From: Smittia aterrima
Lineage: Eukaryota > Arthropoda > Insecta > Diptera > Chironomidae
Length of the DNA stretch: 64,000 bases
NCBI GenBank assembly: GCA_033063855.1
Contig: CP093831.1
Coordinates: forward strand, 13,082,001 to 13,146,000
Direction of reading: 5' to 3'
The notes under the pieces are model-generated. The model saw nothing but the letters and a program-made list of their open reading frames with translations. It was not told the origin of the DNA and ran no database searches. This document shows, in pieces, positions 58,698-64,000 of the stretch. Positions within the stretch are counted from its first letter, which is position 1. The number at the start of each line of letters is the position of its first letter. Made by a program: the position numbers and the translations under genes.

Positions 58698-59008
58698 GAC
58701 AAACTTATATCAGAGCATCAACAGCTGTTGAAACATACAAAAACTATTTATTTTTCCATTTTTTTCATAAATTTTCATGTTTTTTTTTACAAAAAAAAGG
58801 AGAAAAAGGGAAAATTAAAATTTTTAAAAAAATATTTTCATTTTTCAACTTTCTTTCATAATTGGTTGTTAATAGAAACTTGAGACGATTTTGTTTTTCC
58901 GCAGAGAAATTAAAGTAACTTGATTTTAGCACAACATTTGATCTGATTGAAGTGAATTTGAAATGAAATAGAAGTTCTTTTGTCTTTCGTCATTAGTGAG
59001 TCTGCGCT
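58698..59008. other. Convergent 3' region between BTB and TRAM genes
   Basis: 311 nt, with long A and T runs. A minus-strand AATAAA at 58747-58752 would serve TRAM and a plus-strand ATTAAA at 58909-58914 the BTB gene, so the two 3' UTRs would overlap by about 160 nt. Confidence 0.5.
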
Positions 59009-60653
59009 TTACTTGGTCTTAACTTTCTTTTGGCTCACGGTATTCTGATCAGCTTCGGGAAGGTCGGATTCCTTCTTGCGGTCTTTCTTCGCTGCTGGGG
59101 CAGTGACAGCTTTTGCTTTCTTCGACAACTTAGCAGATTGTTCCTTTGATTCACGTTTCGACTTAAGGAAAGACGTGATGAAACGGAAAATGAGGAAACC
59201 TTGAATAGAGAAGGCAACGGCGAGACCGAGCATGCCGCGTGTTGAATGAGTCTTTCCAATTCCAGTGAAGAATGTCAAGAATGACAAAACGAGAGTTGAG
59301 AATGCAGTCAGGAGGAAGATGATGTTGTTAAAAACGCGGACTGAAAAATAAATGAGAAATAAGAAAATATTCATTTGATTCAGCATTCTTAAGCAACTTA
59401 CATTTAGCATATTTGTCCTCTTTGTCGAAGACTTCCAACAAACCGAAAGTGTGAGCAACAAATTCGCTGAAGTAATGAAGAGTCAGCAAAACAATAGCAA
59501 TACGACGATAGGCAAAGAAGTAGAAGAATCCAATAACAACGCTGCCAGCAATCGAGTGATTGATCTTTGAGGCTTGCTCATCTTTCTTGACCTTTTGGAA
59601 ATATAACTCGGGAATCATATGAAGATAATAAGCCAGTTGAATGATGAAGTAAAGCTTATGAAGGAAGCTCATTGGATGATTCGGGTAGTCAGTCCACAGT
59701 CGTGACATGTTCTCAGCGTATTGCTCGCGAATAATCACTTCAGCTCCCCATAAGAATGACATCAAGTAGAAGACGACAAGTTGTCCCGACTCGTTGAATC
59801 GCGAAAGCTTGAACTTTGACAAATGCAGTTTCTTTGAAACTTTCTAAAAACATAAAATTTGAATATTAAATGACATTGAATGAGAGATAAAATAAACTCA
59901 CATCTAAAACATATTCCTGGAGAATTGCATGCATAATAATGCAAATGAGCGTGTAGAAGAACACAGCAGCTCCGTCTTTCCATCCTGACTCGTAGAAAAT
60001 CGGCTCAAATCTAAAAGGAGAAATGTTACATAATCACTGCTTCGTTTGAGCCAACGCGACAATTGTCTTACCTGGATGTTTCGGTGACCTCGCCTCCTGT
60101 GACGTTGTGGCTCATCACAATGAAGATTCCCGCGAGAGCGCTTGTTGCCTAGAAGTGACATGAACATGAATTTAGGGCGAGAATCAAAAGTGAATCCAGA
60201 CGGTCAAGGCAAAGAAGACAAACAGTAATTTAGAAAGTGATCGGATTGAATGGAAGAAAAGAAGAGAACAAGAAGAAGAAAATATGAGTATGTGGAGCAC
60301 CGCGGCACATATTTTTCTTCTCTCTCGCAAAAAAATCTATCATTGGAGACGACGTGGCAAGTGGTTTTGCCACATATCTTATCAAATCGTAGATTTATAG
60401 TTTGTTGATGAATGAAACTCGATGAATGTCGAAGGTTGATTTACAGAGAGCATAGGAATTTTGGAATTTGATGATCCCGTCACAAGAACAATTCTCTTTT
60501 GATACTTACTTGCATCATGAGACCGACAACAAACACCATTGCCACACAGCTGACGATGTCAGCATGATTCTGAATCACGAATTCATGGCTCAGGATTGGT
60601 GGATTCTTTTTATCCTTTTTACCACCCAATTTCAATCGAAGATTAGATGACAT
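59009..60653 (-). CDS. TRAM: TRAM, translocating chain-associated membrane protein
   Basis: Five exons on the minus strand: 60510-60653 (ATG at 60653), 60072-60148, 59902-60010, 59402-59843 and 59009-59340 (stop TAA), giving 367 residues; human TRAM1 has 374. The N-terminus KKNPPILSHEFVIQNHADIVSC is characteristic, followed by a glycosylatable luminal loop (SHNVTGGEVTETSRFEPIFY) and DGAAVFFYTLICIIMHAILQEY. The TLC (TRAM-LAG1-CLN8) domain runs about 120-320, including RLWTDYPNHPMSFLHKLYFI, QLAYYLHMIPELYFQK and LHYFSEFVAHTFGLLEVFD. A lysine-rich cytosolic tail ends the protein. TRAM sits in the ER membrane beside the Sec61 translocon and helps nascent chains enter. Intron 1 is 361 nt; the rest are short. 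The gene is head-to-head with the methyltransferase gene and tail-to-tail with the BTB gene. Confidence 0.95.
60149..60509 (-). other. Intron 1 of TRAM
   Basis: A 361-nt intron with donor GTAAGT at 60509 and acceptor TTCTAG ending at 60149. Nothing else is seen inside. Confidence 0.7.
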
Positions 60654-61015
60654 GGCTCGGGTTCTTGAACTATTTTCTTTAAACTCTCAACAAACTCAAA
60701 AATATAAAACAAATGCAAAACTAAGAAGCTAAACTTGAGGTGAGCGGTGAGACCAACAAGAAGCTGCTGACTTGTGCGCGATTCTATTTCACTGTAAAAG
60801 AAAAACTTCTTTTCCCGATTTCAATTCGCTGTGAGTTTGTCTTATTTCGTGGAACGGTTCATTTATGAAATCGGTTCATTTTGAATTTATTCGTTAATTT
60901 AGGAGTTTATTTTCTCATCTTCTGAAAGCTCTCATCTTCTGAGACAACAAAAGTTCATGAGGAAATTACAAATTACTGCAGCGAGAATGATTTTGCAATT
61001 CAGTATTCACGGAAA
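60654..61015. promoter_or_regulatory. Divergent promoter region between TRAM and the JHAMT-like gene
   Basis: Only 362 nt between two opposite start codons. A 13-nt direct repeat TCTCATCTTCTGA occurs at 60913-60925 and 60930-60942. A TCAGTA initiator-like word at 61000-61005 would give the JHAMT-like transcript a 5' UTR of about 14 nt; this is a weak motif call. Confidence 0.45.
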
Positions 61016-61961
61016 ATGAACGACGGCGAGTTGTATGCTAAATACAATAAATCGCAGCGTCTTGACGCGGAACAGATTTTAGAAGAGTTTTCTTCGTTAT
61101 TCGAGTGGAAAAACGATGGCTCTGACTCACTGTTGGATGTTGGTTGTGGACCAGGAGATGTTCTAATTGATTTGATAATCCCAAAAATACCGCGAAATTT
61201 CAAAATCGTGGTCGGAATTGATATCTCCAGAAAAATGATTGAATGCGCAAAGAGTTACGAAACAGAGTCGATCAAGTTTTATCAAATGGATATTGCTGGT
61301 GACTTTGAATTGTGCAAGAAAAATCTCGGCGAGGAAGTGAAATTATTCGACAACATTACGAGTTTCTATTGCCAGCATTGGATTCAGGATCAACGGTAAA
61401 TTAAATTTATGCTGATCAAGTAAAAATCTTTTTTAAATTCTTTTTCTAGACAAGCCCTCTCCAACATCAAAGACTTTCTTCGACCATCAGGTAAAGTTTT
61501 GATGACTTTCATCGTAAGCTGCCCAATCTTCGATATTTACGAATCTTTGTCGAAGTTTTCAAAATACAAAGATTTTCTTGCTGACTGGAAACAATTTGTG
61601 TCGCCGTATCATAATCACGAGAATCCAATCGAGCTGTTCACAGAACTCGTCACTATCGTCGGCCTCAAAGTGCAACGAATCGAACTCAGACATAAAACGT
61701 TTTTCTACGAAAGTGTTGATCAATTGAAAAGTGAGAATAATTGATTTTTATTCGAGCAGCATTAAAATAGAATTGTTATCGACAGATGCAGTTCAATCGG
61801 TGAACCCGTTTTCTCAGAGAATGCCGCAATTAATCAGTGATGAATTCCTGGAAGACTACATGAAGCTCGCTAAGACCATTATCGCTGATTTCAAGGTGGA
61901 ATCACCAAACGACAAAGTAGTTTCCTGTTACACGCTAATCATCGCTGTCTTGGCTAAATGA
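61016..61961 (+). CDS. jhamt: Juvenile hormone acid O-methyltransferase-like protein
   Basis: Three exons, 61016-61395, 61450-61730 and 61786-61961 (stop TGA), with 54- and 55-nt introns, give 278 residues, the usual size of insect JHAMT. It is a class I SAM-dependent methyltransferase: motif I is LLDVGCGPGDV (residues 39-49), and the acidic residue ending strand 2 is in VVGIDISRKMIE. The stretch FDNITSFYCQHWIQDQR (about 111-127) is a hallmark of JHAMT-type enzymes, which in this family methylate farnesoic acid or juvenile hormone acid in the corpora allata. Insects also carry JHAMT-like paralogues of unknown substrate; without an alignment I cannot exclude one. Motif I is intact, so an active enzyme is likely. 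The start is the first ATG. A poly(A) signal follows at 61987-61992. Confidence 0.82.
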
Positions 61962-61986
61962 GAGAATTTCCATTTGTAGCAATAGA

Positions 61987-61992
61987 AATAAA
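61987..61992 (+). terminator. Poly(A) signal of the JHAMT-like gene
   Basis: AATAAA 26 nt past the stop; a second copy follows within 15 nt. The next gene starts at 62239 on the same strand. Confidence 0.65.
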
Positions 61993-62238
61993 ATTTCAAA
62001 TAAATTTGTTCAACTAAAAACGACAGAAAATAAATTAATCACACGATCATTGATTGGAGTTTTTATTGCTCAATGAATATTCTCATGCAACGAATAATGA
62101 CAATTTGAAGCAGCGAGTCGGACTAATTCGAACCCTCGCGCATATATCCGCGCATTAGAAACATAAATCGGTTTATTCAATTCGCTCGAAAATATTTTTT
62201 GTGTGTTTTGATTTTTTTAATCATAAGTAGATTTTAGA

Positions 62239-63400
62239 ATGATGTTCGGCGTGATTCTATCGCTGGTTTCGCTATTGTGCAATCTACTCTGGTTCCTTAG
62301 TCATTTCGCTATATTTTTAATTCATTATTTCTTCGTTTTGCTGATTCTTCTCTGTGTCGTCTCAAAATTTATGAAACTCAAGACGGTGAACAGTGAATCG
62401 ATTTCGAAGATATTTGGACCTGACTCGTATCCTGTGTCATATCTCGGATCTGTCTTTGATGTGCCGGAGAATTCAAAAGCAAGCTTCGAATATGTAAGTG
62501 CTGACCTTTGAATTTTTATTGATTTTTGTCTTGAATCATAAACATTCTTACAGAGTTGCTCAAAGTCATGCCCGCGAATATTCTTCAGCCTTGACCTTAC
62601 AGCTGACAATCATTTGGTCGTTTTGGACAAGCAAACACTTGAGAAAGCGAACATCCACAAACGAATAAGTCAGTTAAATTATGACGAGATTAAAGAACTT
62701 GACGTATCCGCCCTTCATCCTTTGGGACAACAGTTTGGGCAACAAAACATTTTAACACTTGACGCGTTGCTTAAAATCATTGAGCCTTTGAATGTCGTCG
62801 TTATACTTTATGCGACATCTTCAAACTCAGCCTTTGTTGAGAGTCTCAAAAATGCCATTTCGAATCACGAACCGATGTTCACGAAGAAAATTATTTTCTG
62901 CACACGATCGCCTATCATCGTCTACAAGGTTTGTCATAAAATTTCTTTGTTTCACACTCAAAAGTTTTCTTCAATCGATTTTCTATTTTCAGTTGAGAAA
63001 AGTTTTTCCAACTCTCATTTGTGCAATGTGGATGGATAATCTTAGCTCTTGGCGAATGAACAAACGAATATTTAAACTTCTGACGATTGTTCGATCGATC
63101 TACGACGTGATTTTTCGAAACATCATCGCTCCCGTCATTGGAATCAGCTTAGTCTTTGTTCACAAAGATGAGTTCAACACGTGAGAGTTTAATCAAAGAT
63201 TAATTAGTAATTTCCTAAAATAAATATTTTTCTACAGAAACATTTCTGAACTTTGGCAGAACTCTGGTGTGATTCCAATTGTTTATTTCGTCAACTCACC
63301 AAGCGAGAAACGTTATTATCAAAACGTCATCAAAACTCGTTACCTGACAGCTTCGCTTCGCTCTGAACCTCAAATCATCTTTAACAGCAATAAAGTTTAA
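62239..63400 (+). CDS. GDE1-like glycerophosphodiester phosphodiesterase homologue, catalytic residues missing
   Basis: Four exons: 62239-62493, 62554-62928, 62993-63180 and 63238-63400 (stop TAA), giving 326 residues; human GDE1 has 331. A long N-terminal hydrophobic stretch (about 4-42) anchors it in the membrane. The rest aligns along its length with GDE1: the VPENS region, LTADNHLVVLD, LTLDALLKIIEPLN, KIIFCTRSPIIVYKLRKVFP and the C-terminal IPIVYFVNSPSEKRYY. The active site is gone: the family's H-R-G is Y-L-G (68-70), the metal-binding E-x-D is F-F-S (95-97), and the histidine of the following H-D is Asp110. The frame, splice sites and hydrophobic pattern are intact, so it looks like an expressed pseudoenzyme rather than a dead gene. 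What it does is unknown. It follows the JHAMT-like gene by 277 nt. Confidence 0.8.
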
Positions 63401-63823
63401 GCCTCGATAATCAAACGAACGAATCGAAATCGTGCAGTATTCTCAAACCAAAAATCGAAAACATTAATTGATTAGCATTTAGTAATGATCGAATATTTAT
63501 CCTTCCGAAACGAACAAAACCTTTTTTATTTTTAAGTTGAAATCAGAAATATTTTATTATTTTTATTTATCTACTTAAGATCTCAGGAGCGACTAGACGT
63601 CAGGAAGTTTGCCATAAAAACAAATTCTTCTTCTCTTCTCCCGTACTATGAAACCATCCAAAGGAAATCAACATTTACTATCGATTAAGACAATTTCTTG
63701 TGTGCGATTCTTAGAAAGAATAAAATGACGAAAATAAAACCAAAACAATTTATTTTTAAAAGTTTTTTTTAATTGAAATTTTGTAAAAACCCAAACGAGC
63801 TCGATAAGATAGGCCAGCAATCT
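63401..63823. other. Convergent 3' region between the GDE1-like and protease genes
   Basis: 423 nt. A plus-strand AATAAA is at 63719-63724 and a minus-strand AATAAA at 63749-63754 (70 nt past the protease stop), so the two transcripts probably end almost back to back. No gene seen. Confidence 0.55.
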
Positions 63824-64000
63824 TTAGAGCCCTGAGATTTCCCGAATGAATTCTCTTATCGATGGTTCTTCAATACGACCGTAAACAGCGGGAGCTGATC
63901 CGTCTCCACAAACCATTGAACCAAAGCTGACATAACCAACTTGAAGATTGTTGGCGAGAATTGCTGAACCAGAATCTCCGTCGCCTGTTTGCAAAAGATT
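63824..64000 (-). CDS. Chymotrypsin-family (S1) serine protease, C-terminal fragment
   Basis: The last 58 residues and stop (TAA at 63824-63826) of a minus-strand gene whose 5' part lies beyond the window. Frame 1 from position 64000 is open. It contains GDGDSGSAILANN, the region of the catalytic serine (family GDSGG), then VGYVSFGSMVCGDGSAPAVYGRI, matching the strand with the conserved cysteine and the P-x-V-Y-x-R motif, and the C-terminal helix IREFIREI. These proteases are usually secreted digestive or haemolymph enzymes. The second glycine after the active serine is Ser (GDSGS). The catalytic His and Asp are outside, so activity and specificity cannot be judged. Confidence 0.85.
   Translation of the reverse strand, partial: NLLQTGDGDSGSAILANNLQVGYVSFGSMVCGDGSAPAVYGRIEEPSIREFIREISGL

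Noticed and set aside
1..64000. tRNA genes, transposon open frames or CRISPR-like arrays
   Set aside because: I looked for tRNA B-box-like sequence, reverse-transcriptase or transposase motifs and regularly spaced repeats, and saw none I could defend. A computational scan could still find short or decayed ones.

Overview
This is a eukaryotic window, almost certainly from an insect and most likely a dipteran. The evidence is short introns of about 50-90 nt with GTRAGT donors and YAG acceptors, AT-rich non-coding DNA, AATAAA poly(A) signals, and insect gene families (a Dscam with two alternative Ig7 exons, a juvenile-hormone-acid methyltransferase-like enzyme). The compact introns suggest a small-genome nematoceran such as a midge, but that is inference. 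All gene models were built by hand: each exon chain keeps an open frame and its coding length is a multiple of three, except where noted.

Layout: (1) 1-4907, minus: a large conserved membrane protein of unknown function, C-terminus outside the window. (2) 6061-8941, plus: KIAA0825-like protein, divergent from gene 1. (3) 11380-13519, minus: an acidic protein with a PP1-docking RVxF motif. Directly upstream, 13962-18709, minus: a single-pass receptor-like protein with a very short ectodomain and a long acidic tail. These could be two genes or one alternatively spliced locus. (4) 18710-32376: a 13.7 kb gene-free stretch. (5) 32377-45812, plus: a complete Dscam2-like gene (10 Ig, 6 FN3, one TM, cytoplasmic tail) with two tandem Ig7 exons and an in-frame TGA in Ig6. 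(6) 45813-52611: gene-poor. (7) 52612-64000: a dense housekeeping cluster: SMIM8-like (+), sesquipedalian/PHETA-like (+), SLC19 folate/thiamine transporter-like (-), BTB-PHR protein (+), TRAM translocon protein (-), JHAMT-like methyltransferase (+), a GDE1-like protein lacking its catalytic residues (+), and the 3' end of a chymotrypsin-family protease (-).

The genes do not form one pathway. The most interesting signals are the Dscam2 locus (alternative Ig7 exons, a CTG-rich intronic cluster that fits Muscleblind control, and the TGA codon), the GDE1-like pseudoenzyme, and the kinase-less receptor-like/RVxF locus. No tRNA, rRNA, recognisable transposon or CRISPR array was seen.
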